Assembly: GCA_016708875.1 (NCBI GenBank)
Contig: JADJFA010000009.1
Location: 62,001-126,000 of the forward strand
DNA length: 64,000 nucleotides
Direction: 5' to 3'
From: Lewinellaceae bacterium
GTDB lineage: Bacteria; Bacteroidota; Bacteroidia; Chitinophagales; Saprospiraceae
A program made the translations under genes and the position numbers. Below the pieces are notes generated by a model. That model ran no database searches. It was not told where the DNA came from and saw nothing but the letters and a program-made list of their open reading frames with translations. Of this stretch, positions 46,402 through 56,662 are shown piece by piece (the stretch's first letter is position 1; each line of letters starts with the position of its first letter).

Positions 46402-49400
46402 ATGCCAACCATGCGCTACACTTTTTTACTCCTGCTTTTGTGCCTACTGGTGGGCGCTCGTAGTAGCCAGGCCCAATGCAGCGCCGATGCTGTGGTGACA
46501 AACATTACCTGTTTTGGACTGAACAATGGCAGTATTGACTTAAGCACCACCGATGGCACTGCGCCATACACTTACGTCTGGTCGAACAACCAAACTGACG
46601 AGGACATCTCAAGCTTGGCCGCCGGCACTTACACCTGTACTGTCACCGATGCTTTGGATTGCGTGACAGTCGTAGAGGCCATGGTAACAGAAGCACCCGC
46701 GCTGTCTGTCTCCGCATTTGGTGGCATATTAACCTGCGTTGCTCCAAGTGTTGTAATCCCAACTACGGTGAATGGGGGAACCTCACCCTACATTTACCTA
46801 TGGAGCGACGGCGCAACAACAGCGGAACTTACGGTGAACAGTGCCGGTTCTTATGCTGTAACTGCAACGGACTTCCAGGGTTGTACAGCCACCGCACAAA
46901 CAAGTGTAAATCAGGACGTGAACATGCCAACTTGCTCTGTTTTACCGCCAGATATTTTGACATGTGTCTTTCCTGTCGTTTCATTGGATGCCACGCGGTG
47001 GCGGGCCTGATTTTATTTATCAATGGTCAACCACCAGTGGCAATATTGTAAGCGGAGCGAATTCCGCCAACGGCTACGGTAAACGCGCCAGGAACTTACG
47101 ATTTGGTCACGCTCAACCCTGTAAATGGCTGTTCTAATCAAGTCACGGTGCTTGTATTTCAAGATCAGAACCCACCCATTGCCAATGCAGGGCCAGACAG
47201 GTGCTTAACTTGTATCAGTCCAAACCCGCAACTGCAATGGGTCAGGTTGTTCCGTATGGCCCTAATTTACTTATATTTGGGCAGGCCCCGGCATAACTCC
47301 AGCAAACCAATTCGTCATTAACCCCACCGTTAACGTAACAGGAACCTATACGCTAATCGTAACCAACACTCAAAACGGCTGCACCGCTACGGATCAAATG
47401 ATGGTAACTGGAGATCTCAATCTTCCAATAGCCGATGCAGGGCCAGCCTTGGGTATTCCTTGCGGAGGGGGAACGGTTACCCTTTTAGGAAGCGGAACTG
47501 GCGGGCCAAACCAGACTTTTCTCTGGGCCGGACCGGGTATCACCGCCTTTAACCAAAGTTTATCCAACCCAATTGTTGATTTGCCAGGCACTTATTCAGT
47601 CACGGTAACAATCCCTCAAAACGGTTGCACCGCCACTTCTGTGACCACGGTGTTCCCCCGGTCCGATCATCCCGGCTCAGCAATTCGCCGTCACCCCTGT
47701 ATCATGCTTCGGAGGAAATACCGGGGCCATTGACCTTAGCGTCAATTTTGGCACCCCACCTTATACCTATACCTGGAACGGTGGTGTCACTACAGAAGAT
47801 CGCACAAACCTGACAGCCGGAACCTATACCGTGACCGTTGACGACGCAAGCACTTGTAACTATTATGCCCATGTAGCTGTGACCCAACCATCGCAAATCA
47901 ATGTGGGTCTCCAAAAGACCAACATCACCTGCAATGGCGCAGCAACTGGCAGCATCAATTTGACTGTAAACGGCGCCACACAGCCCTATAATTTCCTTTG
48001 GAGCAACGGCGAGACCGCGGAGGATATGAGCAATCTGGTTGCCGGAACTTATACTTGTACCATAACTGATGTAAACGGATGCACCCGTTCAACAAGCACC
48101 ACCATAACCCAGCCTGCTGCAATCGTGCTTTCAACCGTTTCCGTAGATGTACAATGCAATGGAGCAGCGTCTGGTATCATTGACCTGACCATTACGGGTG
48201 GAGTGCTCCCATATACCTACGATTGGAGCAACGATGGTCCGGAGCCCCTTGATAACGACCCTCAAGATTGGTTAAATATTGTGGCAGGCACTTACACCGT
48301 CACCGTTACGGATGCAAATGGTTGCACCAATACCAGAAGTGTCACCCTTACGCAACCCCCTCCATTCGTGCTCAATACAACAAGCACCCAACCCAATTGT
48401 CTTAGCGCTGATGGAGCCATTGACCTTAGTCCGAGCGGAGGCCAAGGCCCTTACAATTATGTATGGAGCAATGGTGCGAACTCGCAGGATTTGATCAATG
48501 TGCCAGCGGGCACCTATAATGTAACCATAGTAGATGCCAATTTTTGCCCGCAAACCTTTTCTATCAGCCTTTCCGATTTAGGCATGGATGTCAGCGCTGT
48601 TGTTACCCCTATCAATTGTTTTGGTAGCACAGATGGGAACATAAATCTGGATGTAACTGGCGGTTTATGTCCTTTCACATTTGTGTGGACAGGGCCAAAC
48701 GGCTACACATCCAATACGGAAGACCCGACTGGTTTGAGCCCAGGAGATTACACTGTTTCAGTCACTTCCGTAACAGGCTGCCTCGCAATAGCTGGTTATG
48801 TAATAAACCAGCCCCAGGATCCTATATCTGTACAGGCTGAAGGAAACATATTTTGCTTCGGCTTGGACGACGGTGTAGCAACTGCTGACCCGATGGGTGG
48901 AACGGCACCTTATACATATCTATGGTCGAATGGTGAAACGCTGCAAAACTTAGCAGGCCTTTCGGAGGGGGTGTATACTGTTACGGTAACAGATGCAAAT
49001 GGTTGCTCGCTCGTAGCAGGGCCTATCGTCCTTTTGGAGCCTTCTGAAATAGAAATTTCATTTACAACGCTTTACAGCAATTGTGAAAGCACCGTGGTGG
49101 CGCCGAATGTTGTTGGAGGCTCTGGCGGGTACCAATTTGCCTGGAACAATGGCGCGCTGGATTCACTGACACAATTTTTCAGTTCTGGCGACTATACACT
49201 TTCCGTCACAGATGCGAATGGTTGTGTGGTTTCTGCAAACTATACAGCCCAGATAACAAGTGGATATTGCAGTCTGCTCCAGGGCCGTGTTTATCAGGAC
49301 ACATTGGAAAACTGCCAATTTGATACCGAGCCGTCCCTCAGCGGCTGGATTCTGCGTGCAGAAGGAACAGGAGGCACTTTTTACGGTGTAAGCAATTCAG

Positions 49401-50980
49401 ATGGAACCTATTCAATTGATGTCGTAACAGGTGATTATACCGTATTCATAACACCCCCGAACCCGCTTTGGATTCCTTGTTGGCCAAGCATTCCGGTTGG
49501 TACGGTACAGGTGGACGATACGCTTGGGGGATTCGATTTCCCTGTAAAAATTGACCTGACTTGCCCGGTGTTAACGGTGGATATTTCCTCCAGCAATTTA
49601 AGGCGTTGTTTCTCCACCAACTATTATCAAATACAATATTGCAACACTGGCACAGCACCGGCTCAAAACGTATACGTCACGCTTGATCTGGATGATTTTT
49701 TGGCTCCTTTAAATTCCAGTTTGCCCTATATTGATCTGGGCAATGGTTTGCTTCGCTTTGAGGTGGGCGACCTTGACGTGGGTGAATGTGGCTGGTTTTT
49801 TCTGTATGTCAAAGTCAGTTGCGACGCTGTATTGGGTCAAACGCACTGCACAGAAGCGCATATTTATCCTGACGACTCCTGTTTGCCAATTGATCCGCAA
49901 TGGTCTGGGGCAAGCCTTCGCCTAAGCAGCGAATGCCTGACCGACTCCGTCCGATTCCACATCGAAAACGTGGGGGGCGGCAATATGACCAACGCACTTG
50001 AGTACATCATAATCGAAGACCAGGTTATGTTGATGAGTGCTCCTGTGCAGCTCAATGCAGGCGAATTGGTCACAGTCAGTGTACCCGCCAATGGGAGCAG
50101 CTGGCGATTGGAAGTGGAACAAGTGGCCTTCCATCCAGGTGAGTCCTCGCCCGCCGTTTCGGTAGAGGGCTGCACTACTGAGACTACCTTCTCGACGGGT
50201 TTTGTGACCCAGTTTCCCACGGATGATGCTGATGCTTTTATTGACATTGATTGCAAGGAAAACACAGGCTCCTACGACCCGAATGACAAACAAGCCTTCC
50301 CTAAAGGCTATGGTACACAGCATTATATCCGCCCCAGCACCCCGCTAGAATACCAAATCCGTTTCCAGAACACTGGCAACGACACAGCATTCACGGTAAT
50401 CATTGTTGACACGCTTTCTGCCTGGCTTGATCCTGCAACGGTTCGCCCTGGTTCAAGCAGTCATCCTTATTCCTGGGATTTGACAGGCGAAGGGGTGCTC
50501 TCATTCTTGTTTGAAAACATCTTGTTGCCAGATTCCAATGTGAACGAGCCTGCTTCGCACGGTTTTGTAAAATTCACGATTGACCACGAGGCAGCCGCGC
50601 CGCTGGAAACCGTGATTGAAAACACCGCTGAAATCTATTTCGACTTCAACGACGCCATCGTGACCAACACTACTTTCCATCGCTTGGGAGAAAACTTTGT
50701 AACCGTCGGTTTGTGGCAGCCCAGGCGGCCGGAATATGAAGTGCTGGTTTCGCCCAACCCATTTTCAGATGCTGCAATTTTGGAAGTAAAAGGACTTCGT
50801 CTAAACACTCCGCTTCGTTTGCAAGTATTTGATTTACAGGGAAAATTGCAGTTGAAGATGGATTCTGGTGGCCCGGTTTTTCATCTCAAAAAGGAAGATT
50901 TGCCTACAGGGGTTTATCTTTTTAAAATAGACCAGAAAGGGAAAAGTGTGGGCGCCGGGAAGTTGATCATTCAGGACTGA
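46402..50980 (+). CDS. Giant SprB-repeat T9SS surface protein, paralogue 1, with four or more frameshifts
   Basis: About 1520 residues after repair. Start ATG 46402 (46411 also possible) gives signal peptide MRYTFLLLLLCLLVGARSSQA/Q. It contains about a dozen SprB-like repeats of 70-85 residues (core NGSIDL...PYTYVWSNNQTDEDISSLAAGTYTCTVTDALDC). From 49260 it has a SdrD-like B segment (GRVYQDTLENCQFDTE), a Cys-rich module (DISSSNLRRCFSTNYYQIQYC), the SYDPNDKQ...RFQNTGNDTAFTVII domain, and a T9SS type A end (SPNPFSDAAILEV, LPTGVYLFKI). Frames change near 46995, 47080, 47240-47270 and 47650-47690. SprB of Flavobacterium johnsoniae is a motile adhesin with such repeats, so an adhesin role is inferred. 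It neighbours a close paralogue in tandem. Confidence 0.84.
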
Positions 50981-50984
50981 TCAT

Positions 50985-51078
50985 GTGCGGGGTCGTAAGA
51001 CCCTCGCACGGCACGATATGCGGGGTCATAAGACCCACGTATGGCAAAATGCGGGGTCGTCAGACCCGCGCATGGCAG
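50985..51078. repeat. Three tandem GCGGGGTC..AGACCC palindromic units
   Basis: Units of about 30 bases (TGCGGGGTCGTAAGACCC, TGCGGGGTCATAAGACCC, TGCGGGGTCGTCAGACCC) each form a small hairpin and end CGCA.GGCA. A related single hairpin, GCGGGGTCTTGAAGACCCCGC, follows the next gene (53970-53990). Located between the tandem surface-protein paralogues. Confidence 0.85.
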
Positions 51079-51202
51079 CACACAAGAACATTAAACACAA
51101 AAACTACGAGGGTTACACGGTGCATGTTGACCAGGTGTCTTTGAGCCACCCGATCAATATGCATCGTGCGCCCCACTTCATCATTAAAAAAAACTACTCA
51201 TT

Positions 51203-53945
51203 ATGACACCCATCCGCTTCCTCTACTTGCTCCTGCTATTTTGCCTAATTGTTGGAACAAGAACCGCACAAGCCCAATGCTCCGCTGATGCCGTGGCAAC
51301 CAACGCAACTTGTTTCGGCCTCAACAATGGCAGTATTGACCTGACTGCCGCCAATGGCACTGGCCCGTACACGTACCTCTGGTCAAACAACCAAACCACT
51401 GAAGACCTTTCCAATTTGGGCCCCGGCACTTACGTCTGCACCGTGACGGATGCCTTGTCATGCACGGCAACGGTTACGGCGCTCGTTATGGAACCTACCC
51501 CTTTGTTGGTCACATTGGATGGTTTAAATGTCCTTGATTGCATCAATACAAGTACCACTATAAACGCCAACGTTTCCTGCGGCACCCCGCCATATACCTA
51601 CCTGTGGAGCAATGGGGAGACAAACAGTTTGGTTCAGATACCATTCCCAGGCAGCTTTGCACTAACGGTCACAGATGCCAATGGGTGCAGTGCCACCGAA
51701 AGTTTGGATATTGTCGTTAGCCAAGATGTACCTGTAGCGATTGTAAATCAGCCAAATACATTGACCTGCGTGGTTACAAGTTTAGTGTTGGATGCAACCG
51801 GATCCTCTACCGGGCCAAATTTTGTCTATACATGGACAACGCCCAATGGCAACATCACCGGCGGAATAAATACGCTCACACCAACCATTAATGCTCCGGG
51901 AATTTACGTTCATTGTAACCAATGTTCTTAATGGCTGCACGGCCATTACGAATGTCGTGGTGACAGAGGATGTTGTGCTTCCTGATTTTAATGCCGGGCC
52001 AGATTTGGCACTCCCTTGTGGAGGCGGTCTGGTTACGTTGGCGGGTAATGGTGAGGCTTTCCCAAACTTTACGATTTCATGGTCCGGGCCGGGAATTATC
52101 AGCGGTGCCAATACGCTCAATCCGATTGTGAATGCTCCGGGAACCTATGTTCTATTGGCAACAAATACCGTCAACGGCTGTACTGTAACGGATGCGGTCA
52201 ACGTCACCGCCATTGGAAGTGGTTTGTGCAGCACGATTGAAGGCCGGGTTTTACAAGACACTTTGGAGAATTGCACCACCGATGCAGGTGAACCACCGCT
52301 GGTCGGCTGGATTGTGAAAGCAGAAGGAGCACTTGAAACCTTTTATGGCGTCACGGATTCAAGCGGCAATTATCAAATCTATGTGGCAACAGGCTCTTTC
52401 TATGCTATTTCGGCAGTACCTCCCAGTGTATTATGGGAGCAGTGCACACCCTTTCAGGCCATAAACGTAGCCGACCCCAATGTAACATATTTTGCAGCTG
52501 ATTTGAAAATTCAAAAACTGGCTGGCTGCCCTTTGCTTTCGGTTGATCTCAGTTCTGGCAATCTACGCAGGTGTTTTTCCAACAATTTTTTCAATGTTTC
52601 GTACTGCAACAACGGCACAGAACCCGCTGAAGATGCGTATGTGGTGATCACGCTGGATCCCCTCCTTTCCATTGTAAGCTCAAATATCCCGTATACAGAT
52701 TTGGGCAGCGGAGTTTTGAATTTTGAAGTGGGCGATCTGGCAGTAGGGGAGTGCGGTTCCTTCTATTTCTACACATTGCTCAGTTGTGATGCAGCATTGG
52801 GCCAAACCCATTGCACAGAGGCCCACATTTATCCAGATACTACGTGCATTCCGACCAATGCGCAATGGTCGGGCGCCAGCCTCAAAATTACGAGCGAGTG
52901 CGATCCTGATTCCGTTCGTTTCCGCATCGAAAACGTGGGAGGCGGTAATATGACCAACGCACAAGAATACATCATAATCGAAGACCAGGTTATGATCATG
53001 ACAGCGCCGATACAACTTGACGCAGGCGAATTCGTCACGGTGGGTGTGCCCGCCAATGGCAGTACCTGGCGACTTGAGGTGGAGCAAGAGCCTTTCCACC
53101 CTGGTCTGTCTGCACCCGCCCTTTCAGTGGAAGCCTGCACTACCGGCCCTACCTTCTCCATGGGTTTTGTGACACAATTCCCCCCTGACGATGCCGACGA
53201 GTTTGTAGATATTCATTGTCTTGAAAACACAGGCTCGTATGATCCGAATGACAAACAGGGATTTCCAAAGGGTTATGGATCAGCGCATTACATCCGCCCG
53301 GGCACACCATTGGAATATTTAATCCGTTTCCAGAACACGGGCAACGACACGGCATTTACGGTACGAATCGTGGATACCCTTTCTGCCTGGCTCGACCCTT
53401 CCAGCATCCGCCCCGGAGCAAGCAGCCATCCTTACACCTGGGATTTGACGGGTTATGGAGCCTTGTCGTTTTTGTTTGAAAACATCCTGTTGCCGGACTC
53501 GAATGTGAATGAACCCTTGTCGCACGGTTTTGTAAAATTCACGATCAACCACCAGGCAACCGCGCCACTGGAAACCGTTATCGAGAACACCGCCGAAATC
53601 TATTTCGATTTCAACGATGCAATCGTCACCAATACCACTTTCCATCGCCTCGGCGAGGATTTTGTCACCGTCGGTTTGTGGCAGCCCAAGCAACCGGAAT
53701 ACGAAGTGCTGGTTTCGCCCAACCCATTTTCTGACGCTGCAATTTTGGAGATAAAAGGACTTCGTCAAAACAGCGCGCTTCGATTGCAAGTATTTGATTT
53801 ACAGGGAAAATTACAGATGGAAATGGATTCGGAGGCCCCGGTTTTCCAGTTGAAAAAAGGGCGTTTGGCCGCAGGGGTTTATCTATTTAAAATCGAACAA
53901 GGAGGAGTGACGGTAGGGAACGGGAAATTGGTGATTCAGGACTGA
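51203..53945 (+). CDS. SprB-repeat T9SS surface protein, paralogue 2, one frameshift
   Basis: About 913 residues after repair. Signal peptide MTPIRFLYLLLLFCLIVGTRTAQA/Q. The first repeat is nearly identical to that of paralogue 1 (CSADAVATNATCFGLNNGSIDL). It has only about four SprB-like repeats, then the same C-terminal modules in the same order (GRVLQDTLENCTTDAGEPP, DLSSGNLRRCFSNNFF, GSYDPNDKQGFPKGYG, T9SS domain SPNPFSDAAILEI). The frame breaks near 51903-51910 (one base missing; repair gives NAPGIYTFIVTNVLNGC). The difference from paralogue 1 is mostly in repeat number, indicating tandem duplication followed by repeat gain or loss. Confidence 0.86.
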
Positions 53946-53969
53946 TAACGTCCTTAGATCAATGCGTCT

Positions 53970-53990
53970 GCGGGGTCTTGAAGACCCCGC
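53970..53990. terminator. GCGGGGTCTT palindrome after paralogue 2
   Basis: Arms GCGGGGTCTT and AAGACCCCGC around a single base, 25 bases after the stop codon. Same family as the units at 50985-51078. There is no T-run, so termination is inferred from position. Confidence 0.6.
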
Positions 53991-54132
53991 ATTGCAGCAC
54001 TCAGGTACCGCACTCATGGGACGGGTCTCGTCCAGATGCACGCCTGATACAGGCAACGCCGTTCTGAAGATGACGGTGCCTCGGCCCGTCAATCTCCCAA
54101 AAACCATTTTCAGAAAATTCCCAAGCCTGCGC

Positions 54133-54162
54133 TTTGATTTTTAAAAACTAAGTTTACCTTTG
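54133..54162 (+). promoter_or_regulatory. rpmH promoter
   Basis: TTTG at 54133-54136 and TACCTTTG at 54155-54162 with an 18-base spacer fit the Bacteroidota -33/-7 consensus very well. The leader to rpmH is about 35 bases. Confidence 0.75.
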
Positions 54163-54203
54163 CGCTCCGTTTTTCGGACAGAACAAATTTTTATAGAGCA
54201 GCG

Positions 54204-54368
54204 ATGAAACGTACATACCAACCCTCGCGTCGGAAGCGCATCAACAAGCACGGTTACCGCACGCGTATGGAGTCCAAAGATGGACGCAAAATATTGGCCC
54301 GCCGCCGCAAGCAAGGCCGTTGGAAACTCACCGTTTCTGACGAGCGTCGCCTGAAGGCAAACGCATAA
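54204..54368 (+). CDS. rpmH: 50S ribosomal protein L34
   Basis: 54 residues: MKRTYQPSRRKRINKHGYRT, then RMESKDGRKILARRRKQGRW, then KLTVSDERRLKANA. This is the canonical L34 sequence with the KRTYQPS start, KHGYRTRM middle and GRKILARRRKQGRW block. Slightly extended at the C-terminus, as is common in Bacteroidota. It has its own promoter and precedes rnpA in the usual order. Confidence 0.97.
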   Translation: MKRTYQPSRRKRINKHGYRTRMESKDGRKILARRRKQGRWKLTVSDERRLKANA

Positions 54369-54427
54369 TTTTTGGAGTCCCGATTTGATCGGGAACAACA
54401 CTCCAAAAGTGGCTGAACAAAACAATA

Positions 54428-54469
54428 AAGACTTCCGAAGCCCATGCGGCCTCGGAAGTCTTATTTTTG
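54428..54469 (+). terminator. Terminator-like hairpin between rpmH and rnpA
   Basis: Stem GACTTCCGAAGCCC/GGCCTCGGAAGTC (54430-54443 with 54448-54460) and then TTATTTTTG. It would reduce read-through from rpmH to rnpA, fitting the far lower need for RNase P protein. 54490-54590 also carries CTACGCTAAGGCTTCGGCGGGTAAAA and ACTGC repeat words. Confidence 0.7.
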
Positions 54470-54589
54470 TGCCAAAACGGAAGGAGAGCCTACTGCTCCC
54501 GCCTACGCTAAGGCTTCGGCGGGTAAAACTGCCTACTGCAACTGCTTACTGGTCCTGCCTCCTGCCACCGCCCTCTGCCACTGAAGAAA

Positions 54590-54970
54590 ATGCCAACATT
54601 TACCCGAGTAGAACGACTCAAAAGCCGCAAAGCCATCGGCGGCCTTTTCAAAGGCGGCCACTCTTATGTGGCCTATCCGTTGCGGGTGGTGTGGAAGGAA
54701 TCTTCGCCTTATTTGGCAGCTCAGAGCCGTATTCAGGTTTTGATCTCTGTGCCAAAACGCAATTTCAAAAGCGCCGTGGCGCGCAATCGCATCAAACGCC
54801 AAATCCGCGAAGCATACCGCCTGCAAAAGCAGGAATTATATGACAAACTCGAGGCCTCTGACCTTCATATCTCTGTGATGCTCAGTTACATCGCGAAGGA
54901 AGCGCTGCCGTATGCCGAGATTGCTGTTGGGGTGAAGAAGGTGATTCGGAAATTTCCTGGTAAGGGGTGA
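54590..54970 (+). CDS. rnpA: Ribonuclease P protein component
   Basis: 126 residues. Protein subunit that binds the catalytic RNase P RNA for tRNA 5' maturation. The RNR signature is intact (VARNRIKRQIREAYR, residues about 64-78). F-T-R-V-E-R-L-K-S start, YPLRVVWKE and VLISVPKRNFKSA also match. It is located 221 bases after rpmH in the standard rpmH-rnpA order. The usual yidD neighbour is not seen; palindromic repeats follow instead. Confidence 0.96.
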   Translation: MPTFTRVERLKSRKAIGGLFKGGHSYVAYPLRVVWKESSPYLAAQSRIQVLISVPKRNFKSAVARNRIKRQIREAYRLQKQELYDKLEASDLHISVMLSYIAKEALPYAEIAVGVKKVIRKFPGKG

Positions 54971-55183
54971 AATAGCGAATCAGGCGTTAAATATGGGACA
55001 TTTTGAAGTTTGAATTTTCTTTGAATGATGATTGACGAGTCCGATGTTGATTGTTGAAAATGGCGGTTGATAATCCGATGTCATCCTAATCATCGTCCAT
55101 TACATCAACATCACAATCATGTACGGTCAACATCAAAAATCCCAAAACAGGGACTCATTGACCCCTGATTCGCATGAAATCTC
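54971..55183. repeat. Decayed copy of the 36203-36617 palindromic element
   Basis: TGATGATTGACGAGT (55024-55038), CATTACATCAAC (55098-55109), ATCATGTACGGTCAACATCAAAAAT (55116-55140) and the outer GCGAATCAGG/CCCTGATTCGCATGA ends mirror the element at 36203-36617 with many small deletions. No gene. Confidence 0.7.
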
Positions 55184-55924
55184 TCAATCTCCCAAAATCT
55201 CCTGCGCCTGAACGTAATGCGCTTCTCCCGCCGCGATTTTGCTGAGTTCAGCCTTGCAAGCCTCCAGGTTATTTTCCTTCAAATAACTGAGTGCAACATA
55301 CCATATCGCATCGGCTTTAAGCGCCGAATTGCCCGCTGCCAAGGGCTCAAAAACTGCTCGTGCCTCAGCAGTGCGATTGAGTTCGAGCAGGCAAATGCCC
55401 CGGGATAACTTTGCTTTGATGTTGTCAGGCTCATCCGTCAGCACCTGATCCAGCGCCGTGAGTGCTTTGCCGTAATCTTTTTGGTTGAAAGCAGTTTCTG
55501 CATCCGTTTTGGCTTGTTCGGTATCGCCCATCACAGTCAGAGAGAGCGGTGTATGCTGCGCGTATTGTTGGTAAGTAGGCTTTTCAGCGGATTTTGTGAA
55601 AAACCATACCGCCGCCGCAATCAGGGTGACAGAAGCCGCCAATGCGATCCAACGCCGGACATTGTTCCGGACGATTTTGATTTGCGGTGTTTCAGTTACT
55701 TCATCTTTGAAATAATCCTTGCCCACTTCCTTGAGCAAATCAAGCAAGGCATTCCTTTCGGTCTCTTTTTTGGGAAATGCCTCCATTTCTTCCCGCAAGG
55801 AAAACTCCTCCCTGAAGTCAGGGTCAGAAGCCACGCGTGCCTGCACATCGCGCGCCTCCTCGGGGGCCAAAAGACCGTTGAAATAGTTGTCTAGTAGTGT
55901 AGAATCGCGTTCGTTCATAGTCAT
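55184..55924 (-). CDS. Anti-sigma-like membrane protein with TPRs
   Basis: 246 residues. The N-terminal about 90 residues (LLDNYFNGLLAPEEARDVQARVASDPDFREEFSLREEM) have the form of cytoplasmic anti-sigma domains. A single membrane span follows (WIALAASVTLIAAAVWFF, about residues 91-108), and the periplasmic part has TPR-like pairs (AFNQKDYGKALTALDQVLTDEPDNIKAKLSRGICLLEL; AIWYVALSYLKENNLEACKAEL). It lies directly downstream of an ECF sigma gene on the same strand, the common sigma/anti-sigma layout. The signal sensed is unknown. Confidence 0.82.
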   Translation of the reverse strand: MTMNERDSTLLDNYFNGLLAPEEARDVQARVASDPDFREEFSLREEMEAFPKKETERNALLDLLKEVGKDYFKDEVTETPQIKIVRNNVRRWIALAASVTLIAAAVWFFTKSAEKPTYQQYAQHTPLSLTVMGDTEQAKTDAETAFNQKDYGKALTALDQVLTDEPDNIKAKLSRGICLLELNRTAEARAVFEPLAAGNSALKADAIWYVALSYLKENNLEACKAELSKIAAGEAHYVQAQEILGD

Positions 55925-56001
55925 GAAGTGATAAAGCGATGAAGTGATGGAGTGATGGAGTGATTTGTACTCACTTTATCACTTTATCGCTTCATCACAA
56001 A
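55922..56001. repeat. Inverted repeat of AAGTGAT units between sigma and anti-sigma genes
   Basis: CATGAAGTGATAAAGCGATGAAGTGATGGAGTGATGGAGTGA faces TCACTTTATCACTTTATCGCTTCATCAC, with the stem covering most of the gap. It could attenuate expression of the downstream anti-sigma gene. Related words (AATCACTTTATCACTTTTACCCGCC) occur at 56615-56640. Confidence 0.75.
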
Positions 56002-56559
56002 TTAAATCCCCTTATACACCTCGCGCCAACGCTCGGTGCAGGCGTTTTTGCGCCTGTAGAGGGTGTCCACACTGTTCATTTGGAGTAGTTCCGCAGCCTC
56101 AAGAGGCTTCGTTCCATTGGATAGAAGGGTGAGCAACCGTTGGCAGAGTTCGCTGATTTGCAGAAAAGCTACGCGCAAACGCGTATGTCTGGCCTGTTCA
56201 GTCAATATTTCTTCGGCTTCAACCAGCACATCTCCTTCGGCTTCAGTTTCATATCGGATCTCCTCTTCTTTCCTTACCCCTGCATCACGATTTTTTTGTC
56301 GGATCCGGTCAATCCACTTGCGCGAACAGATAACATGAAGCAATGCACCAAGTGGGCAAGTGAGCACAAAATCAGCGTTTTGTGCTTTTTCAAAAATAGC
56401 CACAAGGGCTTCTTGAAAAATATCCTGAGCATCGTCGGAAGAACCGCCGCGAGCCACCACCCAGCGTATGGTTTGGGTAGCATGTAACTTGTAAATCTCG
56501 CGGATGCTGCGTTCGTCGTTGCGGCGTAGTGCTTCGATATAGCGGTGGTCGGAGTGCAT
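56002..56559 (-). CDS. ECF-type RNA polymerase sigma factor
   Basis: 185 residues. Region 2: YIEALRRNDERSIREIYKLHATQTIRWVVARGGSSDDAQDIFQEALVAIFEKA, with the DAQDIFQEALVAI helix typical of sigma-70 region 2. Region 4: LCQRLLTLLSNGTKPLEAAELLQMNSVDTLYRRKNACTERW, a helix-turn-helix. Probably held by the downstream membrane anti-sigma protein. The target regulon is unknown. Confidence 0.9.
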   Translation of the reverse strand: MHSDHRYIEALRRNDERSIREIYKLHATQTIRWVVARGGSSDDAQDIFQEALVAIFEKAQNADFVLTCPLGALLHVICSRKWIDRIRQKNRDAGVRKEEEIRYETEAEGDVLVEAEEILTEQARHTRLRVAFLQISELCQRLLTLLSNGTKPLEAAELLQMNSVDTLYRRKNACTERWREVYKGI

Positions 56560-56662
56560 TATTGATTGATTTGATTTTTCGATTGAGATGATTGATTCGA
56601 ATGTTCGATTGGTGAATCACTTTATCACTTTTACCCGCCATAGCCGTGGCGAAGGAGGGTTA

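Noticed and set aside
50985..51078. Possible CRISPR array from three repeated units
   Set aside because: Units are adjacent palindromic hairpins without unique spacers of constant length and no cas gene is near.
51136..51143. TGTCTTTG as promoter of the second SprB paralogue
   Set aside because: No -7 element at the 20-base distance; an 8-base match is expected a couple of times by chance in the window.
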